Source of the DNA: Wandonia haliotis
GTDB lineage: Bacteria > Bacteroidota > Bacteroidia > Flavobacteriales_D > Crocinitomicaceae
Direction: 5' to 3'
DNA length: 64,000 bases
Assembly (NCBI RefSeq): GCF_039523435.1
Contig: NZ_BAAAFH010000022.1
Location: 248,001-312,000 of the forward strand
Position 1 is the stretch's first letter. Every line of letters starts with the position of its first letter. This document shows positions 22,714-32,529 of this stretch, in pieces. A program made the translations under genes and the position numbers. The notes under the pieces were generated by a model, which ran no database searches, was not told the DNA's origin, and saw nothing but the letters and a program-made list of their open reading frames with translations.

Positions 22714-24083
22714 AAATACGTAATAAAATACTGATTTATTTTTCCAGTACAGTGATTGCTTTATCAGCAATTTCCTTTGTACTGATCTATCTCCTTTTTT
22801 CAGAGTACCGGGAAGAAGAATTTCAACAGCAGCAAAATGAAAAAATCAAATACACAATTGGTCTGATCACCGACTTTAAAGACATGAGTGAAGAACTCTC
22901 CTTTCTCATGGACGAACAAAACATCAATGACTTTTACGATGAAAAACTACTTGTATTTGACAGTCAAAAGGACCTGATATTTTCCAGTCTGGATGACCTC
23001 CCCATCACACACTCTAATGAAATTCTGAATCAATTATCTCCTTCCAAAAGATGGATAGAAACCAAAGACGGGAATTATGATCTGATCGGAGTTTATGTTG
23101 AAAATAATGGTAAAAGCTACTATGCCATCAGTAAGGCGTATGATGAATTCGGATATTCTAAAATGTACTATCTGAGAACAGTTCTTACCGGATTATTTAT
23201 TGCAATTACCGTGATCGTCCTCTTTGTATCTTTCTTCCTCTCCAATGCTATTTCCAAGCCCATTACTCGCCTTGCAGAACAGCTTACCCGAACCGATCTC
23301 AGTAGCGAAAAACCTGTTGAACTGGATCCAGACACTTCATCGTATGAGTTAAACTATTTAACCGATCGCTTCAATGAGTTACTCCGCAGAACCAATACCG
23401 CATTTTCATTTCAGCGCCATACCATCCATCACATTTCACATGAGTTAAAAACACCCGTTGCTGTGCTCGTTTCCGAACTTGAGAAAACAAAAAATACAAT
23501 TCATGACCCTCTTTTGGAAAGCAGGTTAGATAATCTGGTGAACAAAGCCAAGTCACTGGGAGAAATTATTAATGTTCTGCTTGAAATTTCCAAAATCGAA
23601 TCCGGTCAGGATATACAGAAAACTAAACTTAGAACAGATGAAATTCTATTTGACCTCATTAGTGAGCTAGCCAGTATTTATCCTGATTTTCATTTTGAAA
23701 TTCGCTATACCCCTGATACATTTAATGAAGATCGCCTTATCCTTACGGCTAACAAGATGCTTCTCAAGCAAGCATTTCTCAACCTTCTGACTAATTGTGT
23801 GACATACGGAACTGAAAACAGAGCGGAAATACATCTGGATTGTTCATCTCCCGAACAACTACGAATTGCTGTTATAAATCACGGAAATCCTGTTTCAAAA
23901 GAAGAGGAAAACTACCTTTTTCATCGTTTTTTCAGAGGAGAAAACAGTCGCGGCAAATTGGGGTTTGGACTCGGATTAGTACTTACACAACGTATTATAC
24001 GTTTTCACAACGGTTCAGTCTCCTATCAAAACCCATCCGGAGATGAAAATATTTTCGAGGTTGTGTTTACTAATAAAGTCTAG
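22710..24083 (+). CDS. Sensor histidine kinase (HAMP)
   Basis: Two membrane helices (about residues 9-29 and 152-176) flank a roughly 120-residue extracytoplasmic sensor. HAMP follows, then HISHELKTPVAV with the phosphorylated His near residue 243, NLLTNC (N-box) and GFGLGLVLTQRI (G-box). It phosphorylates the regulator encoded immediately upstream. The sensed signal cannot be deduced; the sensor region is rich in charged residues. The gene ends convergent with the flippase. Confidence 0.92.
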   Translation: MKIRNKILIYFSSTVIALSAISFVLIYLLFSEYREEEFQQQQNEKIKYTIGLITDFKDMSEELSFLMDEQNINDFYDEKLLVFDSQKDLIFSSLDDLPITHSNEILNQLSPSKRWIETKDGNYDLIGVYVENNGKSYYAISKAYDEFGYSKMYYLRTVLTGLFIAITVIVLFVSFFLSNAISKPITRLAEQLTRTDLSSEKPVELDPDTSSYELNYLTDRFNELLRRTNTAFSFQRHTIHHISHELKTPVAVLVSELEKTKNTIHDPLLESRLDNLVNKAKSLGEIINVLLEISKIESGQDIQKTKLRTDEILFDLISELASIYPDFHFEIRYTPDTFNEDRLILTANKMLLKQAFLNLLTNCVTYGTENRAEIHLDCSSPEQLRIAVINHGNPVSKEEENYLFHRFFRGENSRGKLGFGLGLVLTQRIIRFHNGSVSYQNPSGDENIFEVVFTNKV

Positions 24084-24087
24084 AAAA

Positions 24088-25590
24088 CTAGTTACCGGAA
24101 ATCACGCGAAATACTTTTCGGAACACATTATTAATTACCGTATTTACATCCTCTGAACACTTTAATACATAGACCAAAGGAATAAATGAAAGGGTAATAA
24201 TCCCTCCCTTCCAGAAAAGATTAAGATATAGATTTTCAAGATCCGGCAGAAAACCTGACAATGCTAAAACGCCCAGAAACACACTCATTGACTTCAGTGT
24301 TTTAAGTGAAAAAGGAGACAAACCGTACCGGGATTTCAGGAAAATAAATCGCACTAAATTAATCACAAAAACAGATACTAATGATCCCAATGCAGCTCCT
24401 ACAATTCCGATTTCCGTGATGAACCAATAATCTGTAAGTACCAGAAGAACAACAGAAATAACGGATAAAATTACGTTGAAGTAGTAGTAACGGGAAACAG
24501 CAATGATCTGATAATTCACCGATGCAATTACATCTGTAAACTGCGCTAAACCAATAAAAAAGATTACCCATATTGCTCCCGAAAATGGTTCTCCGAGATA
24601 CTGCTCAACGGAATATCGGTTCCCCCAAATCATTAAAAACACATAACCGGCAACGACCATTAAAACCTCACTACTTTTTTTGTAGATTGCCTGAATTTCG
24701 CTCATCTCTTTTTTAGCAAAGGCTTCCGCTATAATAACAATTGCCACGCGTGTCAATCCACGTGCAGGAATCCCGACAACTAACCCGAAAAAGAACAATG
24801 TGGAATATACACCCACCGCTTCTTCTCCAATCAACCATTGCAACATAATGGTATCGACATACAAAATAATTCCAGCGCTGATGATCTCAAACAACCCCAC
24901 CATTGAAACACCCCGCATCTCTTTTCGTTCCTCCTTAGAAAAAGGTCCCGGAGCCGACAAATGAAAAATCTTTAGTTTTTTCAGAAAGACAAAAGAAAGT
25001 ACAAGTGGTAGAATAAAGATTGACATATTAAAGTAGATTAAACCTACAAAATCAATCCATTCAAAGTAGTACAAAGCTAATCCTATAATGGGAAACACTT
25101 TCAGGATGATACTATCAGAAAAAATCCCCAGGGTACTGACTTTATTTGCTCTCAGATAACCGTCCAGAATATTCTGAAACAATCTCGCTATTATAACCAG
25201 AATGACTCCCAGATAAAAATTGTTTGTATAGGCAAACTCCTCCAGCGATTCGCCTTCCTTATTTTCAAAAAAGAAAAACTCTGTTGCCAGAAAAACAGGG
25301 ATCATAATCAAAGCTCCCATTATTCCGATCAGTAATACCAAAGAAAACAACCCCCGGTTATTATCCTTTTCCGATTGAAAAATGGGAAACATTCGCAGAG
25401 TGGTAAAGTTTGCGCCCAACGTAAAAATACCGGAGAACATAGCCGTTGTATTGAGAATAATCTGCAACAATCCAATTTCTCCTTCGGATAAAATTTTAGG
25501 ACGGATCAGGGCAGTCCCTATAAAACCGATAATCACTCCTGCATAAAGTATGATCAGCGAATAAGTTGACTGCTTTTTGATAATTCCCAT
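24088..25590 (-). CDS. Oligosaccharide flippase (Wzx-like, MATE superfamily)
   Basis: 500 residues with about 13-14 predicted membrane helices; the start (STYSLIILYAGVIIGFIGTALIRPK) is the usual N-terminus of Wzx/polysaccharide transporters. A cytoplasmic charged loop (FSKEERKEMRGVS) sits mid-protein. It would flip lipid-linked sugar units across the inner membrane for surface glycan assembly. Neighbours (two GT2, two FkbM, YfhO) support this. It is convergent with the kinase and separated from the rest of the glycan genes by a GT2 on the opposite strand. Confidence 0.88.
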   Translation of the reverse strand: MGIIKKQSTYSLIILYAGVIIGFIGTALIRPKILSEGEIGLLQIILNTTAMFSGIFTLGANFTTLRMFPIFQSEKDNNRGLFSLVLLIGIMGALIMIPVFLATEFFFFENKEGESLEEFAYTNNFYLGVILVIIARLFQNILDGYLRANKVSTLGIFSDSIILKVFPIIGLALYYFEWIDFVGLIYFNMSIFILPLVLSFVFLKKLKIFHLSAPGPFSKEERKEMRGVSMVGLFEIISAGIILYVDTIMLQWLIGEEAVGVYSTLFFFGLVVGIPARGLTRVAIVIIAEAFAKKEMSEIQAIYKKSSEVLMVVAGYVFLMIWGNRYSVEQYLGEPFSGAIWVIFFIGLAQFTDVIASVNYQIIAVSRYYYFNVILSVISVVLLVLTDYWFITEIGIVGAALGSLVSVFVINLVRFIFLKSRYGLSPFSLKTLKSMSVFLGVLALSGFLPDLENLYLNLFWKGGIITLSFIPLVYVLKCSEDVNTVINNVFRKVFRVISGN

Positions 25591-25723
25591 ACCTGTTATA
25601 CCTGAAAAAGCAAATGTAATGAATATAGTCAGGAAGACCGATAACTAATTACTTTTCTTGTTTTGAGTTATCCGCTGGGAGCAGAATATTACCTACTCAG
25701 GTTCATCCGGTTTAATGTTACCT

Positions 25724-25731
25724 TATATTTG
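25724..25731 (+). promoter_or_regulatory. Predicted -7 box of the GT2 gene
   Basis: TATATTTG matches TAnnTTTG exactly. Transcription would start near 25738, after the in-frame GTG at 25731, which supports ATG 25752 as the true start of the gene. No clear TTTG box was found 19-21 bp upstream. Confidence 0.5.
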
Positions 25732-25751
25732 TGAGGAAAAGTAAGCTGGTA

Positions 25752-26663
25752 ATGTATAAAATATCTGTTGCAATATGTACGTATAACAGGGAAAGATACC
25801 TCCCTCAGCTTTTCGAATCTATTCGGAAGCAAACTATTCCCAGAGAATACTTTGAGTTGATTCTTATCAACAATAACTCTCCCGGGAATACAAAAGAGCT
25901 ATTTGAGAACTTTATCGCAGCAAACCCGGATATTCGATCAACCTACGCCGATGAGTTTAATCAGGGGCTATCCTTTGCTCGAAATACAGCCATTTCCAAG
26001 GCAACCTATCCCTTAATAACCTTCCTTGATGATGACGCCTTTATCTCTGAAAATTATCTGGAGGAGGTTATCAGGGCTTTTGAGACACATCCGGATATGC
26101 ATGCTTTAGGAGGAAAAATACGTCTCCACTATGAATCCATTGTTCCTTCCTGGGAAAACAAATATCTCAACTCATTATTAGGTTATTTTAATAAAGGTGA
26201 TAACTCTTTTTGGTTTACTTCTCGTGACTATCCCAGAGGGTCTAACATGGCTTTTAAGACGGATGTTTTTAAAAAAATCGGAGGGTTTGACACGAATCTT
26301 GGAAGAATCGGGAAAAAGATGACCGGAGGAGAAGAAAAAGAACTTTTCAACCGGATTTATGCTTCAAAACTCAATGTCTTTTACTCACCCGATGCTATTG
26401 TATATCATTGCGTCCCTGTCGAACGAACGACAAGCTCTTTCATCCGAAAACAAGCTATTGGAACAGGTATGAGTGAACGGCAACGCACTTTATCCCAAGG
26501 AATAATATCCTATGGTAAAAGATTAGTAATCGAAGCATTTAAATGGGGAGCCAGTTTTATTTTATGGGGCTATTATCTACTCTCTTTTCATCCCGCAAAG
26601 GGTACTATGATTTTAGCATTTCGATGGTGGGTATCGCTGGGACTTATCGGAAAAAAAATATAA
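25752..26663 (+). CDS. Family 2 glycosyltransferase
   Basis: VAICTYNRERYLPQLFESIRK starts the GT-A fold; LINNNSPG is the nucleotide-sugar region and DDDAFISENYLE (about residues 95-107) carries the DxD motif. A GSNMAF and EEKELFNR (acceptor/base) segment follows, and the C-terminal hydrophobic stretch (GASFILWGYYLLSF) may anchor it to the inner membrane. It adds a sugar to a growing surface glycan. The frame also has a GTG at 25731, but the promoter-like box favours 25752. Confidence 0.88.
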   Translation: MYKISVAICTYNRERYLPQLFESIRKQTIPREYFELILINNNSPGNTKELFENFIAANPDIRSTYADEFNQGLSFARNTAISKATYPLITFLDDDAFISENYLEEVIRAFETHPDMHALGGKIRLHYESIVPSWENKYLNSLLGYFNKGDNSFWFTSRDYPRGSNMAFKTDVFKKIGGFDTNLGRIGKKMTGGEEKELFNRIYASKLNVFYSPDAIVYHCVPVERTTSSFIRKQAIGTGMSERQRTLSQGIISYGKRLVIEAFKWGASFILWGYYLLSFHPAKGTMILAFRWWVSLGLIGKKI

Positions 26664-26668
26664 CTTTT

Positions 26669-27679
26669 TTATTTATACAACAGTAATTTTATCGCCTTAA
26701 ATACAACCTCCGGATTATACCAGGTAAAAGGAATCCGTGTCAATTGAGTCAATCGTTTCGTCCGTATACATATCACCCACCAACGGCTCAATAATAAAGC
26801 ATCTAAATCATTTTGGCGAAATAATTGTTTTGACTGGTTTTTCTTTGAAAGCTTAATCAACCATTTTTTAGCCTTTTTCAATAACTCCGGAGAAACGAGT
26901 TTTAATTGTTCCTTAGGTTGATAAGACATAAAATGTAATGTAAGATCTTCCCGTTGCAATTCTCCGGACAAGTGCTCTACAAACGGTAAAATATATTTCC
27001 CTCTATTCTCCAATTGAAATTCCGCATGCTGAACCGATATGTTTGTCGAATGCCAACGATATTTCAGTAAATATTCAGGAATATTAGCAAACTTATATTG
27101 CTCATTATTAGCTAAACGAATCCATAACTCAAGATCTTCACAATGCAAAGCCTCCTCTTTATATTTTTCGGTCTGTAAGGCCTCTCTTCTGATCATAACA
27201 GTCGGATGCAGGAAAGGAGTAGTAAATAACATATTTGCCCGAACGAGCTCATTGGTATCGATCCGTTTTACTCGTCCCGTTAAATCACTTCTATCATTCA
27301 TGATACGTGCCCATGTTCCACACATAACATACTCCTGATTCTCTTCAAGAAAATTGACTTGTTTCTGAAAACGATCCGGCATACAGACATCATCTGCATC
27401 CATTCTCGCAATATATTTTCCCTGAGCTAACTCTATCCCTTTATTAAGCGTTCGTATAAGCCGGATATTTGTTTCGTTTTCTATATAGCGAATACGAAGG
27501 TCTTTGAACTCATTGATGATTTCTTTACTTTTATCCGTTGAACCATCATTCAATATAATAAGCTCAAAATCGATAAAAGTCTGATTCAATACACTTTGAA
27601 TAGCTTCTTTCAGAAAACTTTCCGCATTATAAACGGGGAGAAGTACAGATATCGTTACAGTTTTTAAAGCTTGTTTCAT
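26669..27679 (-). CDS. Family 2 glycosyltransferase
   Basis: SVLLPVYNAESFLKEAIQSVL and LNDGSTDKSKEI (residues 12-60) are GT2 hallmarks; ARMDADDVCMPDRFQKQ (about 90-105) has the metal-binding DxD. HPTVMIRREAL and HCEDLELWIRL are the usual distal motifs. 336 residues, cytoplasmic, no membrane anchor. It is the last gene of the leftward run from carB. It ends convergent with the other GT2, 5 bp apart. Confidence 0.9.
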   Translation of the reverse strand: MKQALKTVTISVLLPVYNAESFLKEAIQSVLNQTFIDFELIILNDGSTDKSKEIINEFKDLRIRYIENETNIRLIRTLNKGIELAQGKYIARMDADDVCMPDRFQKQVNFLEENQEYVMCGTWARIMNDRSDLTGRVKRIDTNELVRANMLFTTPFLHPTVMIRREALQTEKYKEEALHCEDLELWIRLANNEQYKFANIPEYLLKYRWHSTNISVQHAEFQLENRGKYILPFVEHLSGELQREDLTLHFMSYQPKEQLKLVSPELLKKAKKWLIKLSKKNQSKQLFRQNDLDALLLSRWWVICIRTKRLTQLTRIPFTWYNPEVVFKAIKLLLYK

Positions 27680-27697
27680 ACTAAAAAGATGTTACTC

Positions 27698-28429
27698 TCA
27701 AACTATGAATTCCCTTCGAACAAAAACGACCTTCTCTCCCTTACTCCACTCTCGCCAAATGCTCTTGTCAATAGCATTATACACTGCTTCTGAGCAACCT
27801 TTTCTCATCCTGTCATGGAGTTCTAATACAATTATATTTACTTTGTTCAGCCACTTTTTACTATTTGTAGAGAATAATTCTTTCTCCGCTCCTTCAATAT
27901 CTATTTTCAAAATATCTATCCTATCAAAATCAGAATCTTCCAGCAACTTACTAACTGTGACCGACCGGATATCGTACTCTTCTCCCTCCTCAACCCTCTC
28001 CAGCGTAAAAGCCCATTTTTCTTTTTTTACATCAGCAATTTTCAGTAGTGCATTCTCCGACCATAGTCCTGCCTGAATACATTCAATGTTTGAATTATCA
28101 ACCGTATTCTGATTCAAAACTTTAAAATTAGATGACTCAGGTTCTACAGCTATAATTTTTGCGTTAGGATATGTTTTTGAATAATAAAGGGCTGACAAAC
28201 CAGTATAAGCTCCTGCATCAATAATGAAATCAGGATCAATATCCACAGGTAGTTTAAACTCCCCAAATAAAAATATATCCCTGAAAACATAATGATCTGA
28301 GGTTCCTCTCCTTATAATTAGTTTCTTAAACTTAAACCTGTATATACCTATAAGCAAGTTAGTAACTGCAGCTAATATTCCTTCTACAACGGGTCGTGGT
28401 ACTATTTTCTTTGTTAATTTCGTCATCAT
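27698..28429 (-). CDS. FkbM-family methyltransferase
   Basis: DPDFIIDAGAYTGLSALYYS is the SAM-binding motif I (DxGAxxG) and KIIAVEPESSNFKVL motif II; ILKIDIEGAEKELFS is the FkbM signature. It transfers a methyl group to a sugar or other hydroxyl in a surface compound. 243 residues, cytoplasmic with a helical N-terminus. A gap of 18 bases leads to the GT2 downstream; it follows the YfhO gene. Confidence 0.88.
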   Translation of the reverse strand: MMTKLTKKIVPRPVVEGILAAVTNLLIGIYRFKFKKLIIRRGTSDHYVFRDIFLFGEFKLPVDIDPDFIIDAGAYTGLSALYYSKTYPNAKIIAVEPESSNFKVLNQNTVDNSNIECIQAGLWSENALLKIADVKKEKWAFTLERVEEGEEYDIRSVTVSKLLEDSDFDRIDILKIDIEGAEKELFSTNSKKWLNKVNIIVLELHDRMRKGCSEAVYNAIDKSIWREWSKGEKVVFVRREFIV

Positions 28430-28444
28430 TTTTTGGTCAAAAGA

Positions 28445-31400
28445 TTACTCTTCTGACTCTACTTTTTTTCTTCTTCTGTTAAGAATTTCATATACCAGAC
28501 CTGCTAACAGTAATAGGTATACCAAAGAAGAACCTATTCTTGCAAATAAAACTCCCTTTTCGTAGGTACCTGTATTCACCTCAAATTCGATTGTATGTTT
28601 ACCCGCCGGGATCTTCAATCCTCGTAACACGTAGTTAACACGAATGTGTTCTACTTCTTTTCCATCAATTTTCGCAGTCCAACCTAGTGGGTAGTAAATT
28701 TCTGAAAAAACAGCCAACTGTTCTTCGTCAGATTCAAACTCATAGGTAATCTTATTTAGTGTTCGGTCTTTCAGTTCAATTTTACCTTTTCCTGAAAATT
28801 CCGTTTTTCCAATAGCACTTTCATTGTCTGCATTAACGATCGTCATTTTTGACGGATCAAAATTATAATCGACAATTAGTTTTAGAACAGATGTAAATGA
28901 ATCTGTTGTATCCTGCTCAACGGCTCCCGCATTTACCCACTCTATGGTTCCATTTGTATCTGTCACCAGATAAGCTGTAGTTGCCACAGCCAATCCATCG
29001 GGCCATTGCACCAAAATAGAGTCCTGATCTTTTGATACAACTATGTCTTCTCTACCATACACCTGGGCTTTTTCCTTTTGCTCATCATTAACAGATAGCT
29101 TCCACCCGGACTGCGATTCAATAGAGTAGATTTTCCCCAACTTTAAGATCTCTTCATCTTCATCTTCAGCAATGACTACCGATCGGGTTAACCACACATT
29201 CCCCATTGCACCAGCATTTCTCCGGGCTGCGGGACCTTGTTCAGTACCCTGTATAATATACTTTGTATTCAGCATATTCAGAACCTGTCTGTCATAGGGA
29301 ATATAATCAAATTCAAATAAGTTCTGATATCGTCTCAACTTAGCTCCGTGGTACCCCCCAACGGATTCGTGCCAATAGGACGCTCTCGAAGAAGATGAAA
29401 CAGGGTCTGTAACATCTGCCACACGAAAATTAGTACTTTCATTGTATACCCGAAAACGCTCTCTTTGTATGTAATTATTGGTTGCTGTTCTAGAATAATC
29501 ATTTTCTTTCGCAAAACGTAACGCTGCCTCACCGGCTTTATCAATCTCTGCTCTTAATTCAGGATTGGCTGCCATTTCTACCTCCAGAATCTGTATATCC
29601 GCCTCTTTTGGAGATAAGGGATAACGTTTTTCTTCAACTTTCTGCCACTGGTTGTATATTTTTTCTCCTCTTCGTTCTTCCCCTTCAGTATTTAAATATT
29701 TCAGGTCAAGATTAATCAGATCCACTACCATTACAACACAAATCACGCCTATAGGAATTATCGCCTTAACAGAAGGCACGAATAATAAAATCAGAATCAT
29801 TCCTATCCCTAACAACATCAAGCCAAATGAGCGAAATGCATCCGATGTGAAAATAGAAGCCCGAAAAGCTCCTAATTCCGGCATATTACTTTCATAAGCA
29901 TCAGCTTGCTGTTTCACTACCGCCTGAATAAACAATTCTACTTGTTGCGGATCATTTGGGTTTTGTACACCATATTGAACCAATTGTTCTTTAGGGATTC
30001 GTTTTACCTGTTCTCTTACCTCTGCTCCGATATACAATTCAGGGTCACTCATCTTATTCATTTCAGCCTGAGAGTATAGCCCTGTCGAAGATGGTGAGGC
30101 AATTAAAAACAACATAAAAGCAACTACAACGGATGAAATGAGTACGAATTTCTTTCTTTGTTCGGCTATCTCTCCTCTGTTTTTATACAGTTGGTGTAAA
30201 AATAGAATAGCCAAAATAGGCATACACAGTTCAAGAATAACAAGAATAATAGTAACAGCTCTAAACTTGGAATACATTGGGAAATAGTCCAAAAAGAAAT
30301 CCGTAAACCACATCATATTCTTTCCCCAGGATAAGAACAGTGTGAGTATTGTAACAACTAATAAAGGCCATTTAATTGCTGATTTGATAAAAAACAGACC
30401 TACTATCGCTAATAAAAACACCAGTGCACCAACATACACAGGACCACTCGTAAAAGGCTGATCCCCCCAGTATTGTGAATTTTGTGCAATAAACTCTTTC
30501 GCTTCTCGACGAAACTCAGCTGTTTTTAAATTTTCTGAAAATTCTCCGTTACCAATGGCAATACTATGTCCTCCTTTTGCATAAGGGATTAAAAATGTAA
30601 GTGATTCAGATTTACCATAACTCCATTGAGTTACATAATCCCGGTCCAAACCGTCCGCAGTCGAATTGGCATCATTTTCCCGTAAGTCAGGAGCTATTGT
30701 CAGATTATTCTTACCTCTTATTGTTTCATTCGCATACTCCTGAGTCACCATGATATTAGCAGCACTCGACATTATTGCCAACCCGTAAGCAACTATTACT
30801 CCAGCTGAAGCGATAAAAAGGCGCTTATAACTTTTAGACTTTATTGCCCGGACTACTTCCAAAACTCCCAAACCAATTAGTAAGAAGCCTAAATAATAAG
30901 TGATTTGTAAGTGATTCGATCCGATTTCCAGCATCATAAAAAATGCAGAAAGTAAAACGCCCCAAATCAAATTTCTTCGATACGCCATTATAAACGCCCC
31001 AACAACAGGAGCCATAAACGCAATAGCATACGCTTTTGTAACGTGCCCTGCTTCAATAATAATCAGGAAGTAAGATGAAAAACCAAAAGCCAGAGCTCCT
31101 GCAGCAGAAATCCAGGGATTAATTCGAAGTACCAACCCTAAGAAAAAGAACCCTATAAAATAGAGGAATAAAATATTAACAGGGTGCGGTAGCCCTAACC
31201 CTATTACCTTTCGAAGAGGATCAATATCATTCCCTAACTCATAAGCTGTAATTTGGATAGAAGGCATTCCTCCAAACATACTATTAGTCCACAAGGGTTC
31301 CTCATCCGGATTTTTCTCATGGAATGCATTCAGGTCATTTGACATACCTCTGTAATTCACAACATCGGCCTGTTTTACATCGTATCCGTCAAAAGCCGGA

Positions 31401-31486
31401 CTAAAATATAAGGACGATACGACCAAAAAGATTAACACAGGCACTACATAAGGAATACTGCTCTTTAAAATTCGGCTAAACGACAT
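28445..31486 (-). CDS. YfhO-family multi-spanning membrane protein (GT-C-like)
   Basis: 1013 residues. The first 600 residues hold about 13 membrane helices, with GYDVKQADVVNYRGMSNDL in the large first extracytoplasmic loop, the pattern of YfhO-like GT-C glycosyltransferases or glycan-transfer proteins. A C-terminal extracytoplasmic domain (about 600-970) ends in a beta-rich part (IYYPLGWTAKIDGKEVEH), and a last helix follows. In Firmicutes YfhO adds GlcNAc to teichoic acid; here it may decorate a surface glycan. Function is by family only. Confidence 0.85.
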   Translation of the reverse strand: MSFSRILKSSIPYVVPVLIFLVVSSLYFSPAFDGYDVKQADVVNYRGMSNDLNAFHEKNPDEEPLWTNSMFGGMPSIQITAYELGNDIDPLRKVIGLGLPHPVNILFLYFIGFFFLGLVLRINPWISAAGALAFGFSSYFLIIIEAGHVTKAYAIAFMAPVVGAFIMAYRRNLIWGVLLSAFFMMLEIGSNHLQITYYLGFLLIGLGVLEVVRAIKSKSYKRLFIASAGVIVAYGLAIMSSAANIMVTQEYANETIRGKNNLTIAPDLRENDANSTADGLDRDYVTQWSYGKSESLTFLIPYAKGGHSIAIGNGEFSENLKTAEFRREAKEFIAQNSQYWGDQPFTSGPVYVGALVFLLAIVGLFFIKSAIKWPLLVVTILTLFLSWGKNMMWFTDFFLDYFPMYSKFRAVTIILVILELCMPILAILFLHQLYKNRGEIAEQRKKFVLISSVVVAFMLFLIASPSSTGLYSQAEMNKMSDPELYIGAEVREQVKRIPKEQLVQYGVQNPNDPQQVELFIQAVVKQQADAYESNMPELGAFRASIFTSDAFRSFGLMLLGIGMILILLFVPSVKAIIPIGVICVVMVVDLINLDLKYLNTEGEERRGEKIYNQWQKVEEKRYPLSPKEADIQILEVEMAANPELRAEIDKAGEAALRFAKENDYSRTATNNYIQRERFRVYNESTNFRVADVTDPVSSSSRASYWHESVGGYHGAKLRRYQNLFEFDYIPYDRQVLNMLNTKYIIQGTEQGPAARRNAGAMGNVWLTRSVVIAEDEDEEILKLGKIYSIESQSGWKLSVNDEQKEKAQVYGREDIVVSKDQDSILVQWPDGLAVATTAYLVTDTNGTIEWVNAGAVEQDTTDSFTSVLKLIVDYNFDPSKMTIVNADNESAIGKTEFSGKGKIELKDRTLNKITYEFESDEEQLAVFSEIYYPLGWTAKIDGKEVEHIRVNYVLRGLKIPAGKHTIEFEVNTGTYEKGVLFARIGSSLVYLLLLAGLVYEILNRRRKKVESEE

Positions 31487-31493
31487 ATTTCTT

Positions 31494-32267
31494 CTATTTA
31501 CAAATCAAATCACTTCCGAATTGCTGCATCTTTTCTTCAGTAAGAAAATAAAAGTCCTGATCGATGCTCTGCAATTCATCTTCAGTAATCGGCTTCAGTT
31601 TATTTTGGTCTAATATAAAGGCTTTATACGAAATAGACGTAAGAAGTTTGTACGAAATACTTCTGTTTTCTCTTCCTGACAATTCTATTTGTATTACCGG
31701 AAGATGGGTTCTCAGGGTAGACTCGATTTCTCTGAGAACAAATTGCTCATACCCTTCCACATCTATCTTGACGAAATCCAGTTGCTTCAGATCAGAAAAG
31801 ATAGCATCTCCCCGTTCCATTTCTACATCAAAACTAAGAGCGGACTGTCCTACATTATCTCCTGTATCTACTTTGGTAAGTCCATGTCGGACTACTCCAT
31901 CCCGAACAGGAATTGACATTTTCACCTGTTTCTTTTCCTCTCCTAAAGCGATGTTGTATAAGGAAACTTTTTTTCGGGAAGGTAAAATATTTGATTTCCA
32001 AATAGCAGCAAAAAGAGGAATGGGCTCTACTGCATGTAAAGCCCCTCCCTCAATATTTCGTAAAATTCTATTTGAATAGTATCCTAAATTGGCTCCTATA
32101 TCCAAGCATACCCAATTCGGTTGTACTAATCGGTCTATAAAAAAAAGTTCAGGATATGATTTTTTCAGAAAACCCAGATTCGTAAGAGACAAATAGACTT
32201 TACTGATTAATTTCAGATAAGCTTTTATCCCTATTAACCGGACCAGCAGTTTTCGTATCCATTTCAT
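31494..32267 (-). CDS. FkbM-family methyltransferase
   Basis: NWVCLDIGANLGYYSNRILR is the SAM motif; LHAVEPIPLFAAIW motif II; LDFVKIDVEGYEQFVL the FkbM signature. 257 residues. It differs clearly from the second FkbM protein of this cluster, so the two probably modify different positions. It is the third gene after carB and DUF4834. Starts 1 base after the DUF4834 stop. Confidence 0.87.
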   Translation of the reverse strand: MKWIRKLLVRLIGIKAYLKLISKVYLSLTNLGFLKKSYPELFFIDRLVQPNWVCLDIGANLGYYSNRILRNIEGGALHAVEPIPLFAAIWKSNILPSRKKVSLYNIALGEEKKQVKMSIPVRDGVVRHGLTKVDTGDNVGQSALSFDVEMERGDAIFSDLKQLDFVKIDVEGYEQFVLREIESTLRTHLPVIQIELSGRENRSISYKLLTSISYKAFILDQNKLKPITEDELQSIDQDFYFLTEEKMQQFGSDLICK

Positions 32268-32268
32268 A

Positions 32269-32529
32269 TTAATCCTTTACTTCTTCGTAATCAACATAAT
32301 CTCCTTCATCCCGAGAATGTTCTTTTTTCCCAAGAATCTTGACTCTCCCTTTGTTTTTCTCCACTTCTTTTTTGGCTTTTTCAAAGCGTTGCCTTTTGCT
32401 TTCGAAATCAGCGGCTTCAGCCTGACTTCTTTTTGCAGTAAGCAATTGATTAATAAAACGAAGAACAACAATTACCCCAATGACAATCAGTACCGTCCGG
32501 ACAACTCCTGTGAAACTGGCCTCTACCAT
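32269..32529 (-). CDS. DUF4834-family small membrane protein
   Basis: 86 residues: one membrane helix (VVRTVLIVIGVIVVLRFI, residues 9-27) followed by a basic then acidic coiled-like tail (ESKRQRFEKAKKEVEKNKG). This is the size and layout of the DUF4834 family, known only from Bacteroidota and uncharacterised. Its ATG overlaps the carB stop (TAATG), so it is translated with carB. Confidence 0.78.
   Translation of the reverse strand: MVEASFTGVVRTVLIVIGVIVVLRFINQLLTAKRSQAEAADFESKRQRFEKAKKEVEKNKGRVKILGKKEHSRDEGDYVDYEEVKD

Noticed and set aside
22027..24083. Two-component pair as part of the integron or glycan locus
   Set aside because: Separated by terminator-free but functionally unrelated genes, normal chromosomal codon use, and no shared promoter elements found.
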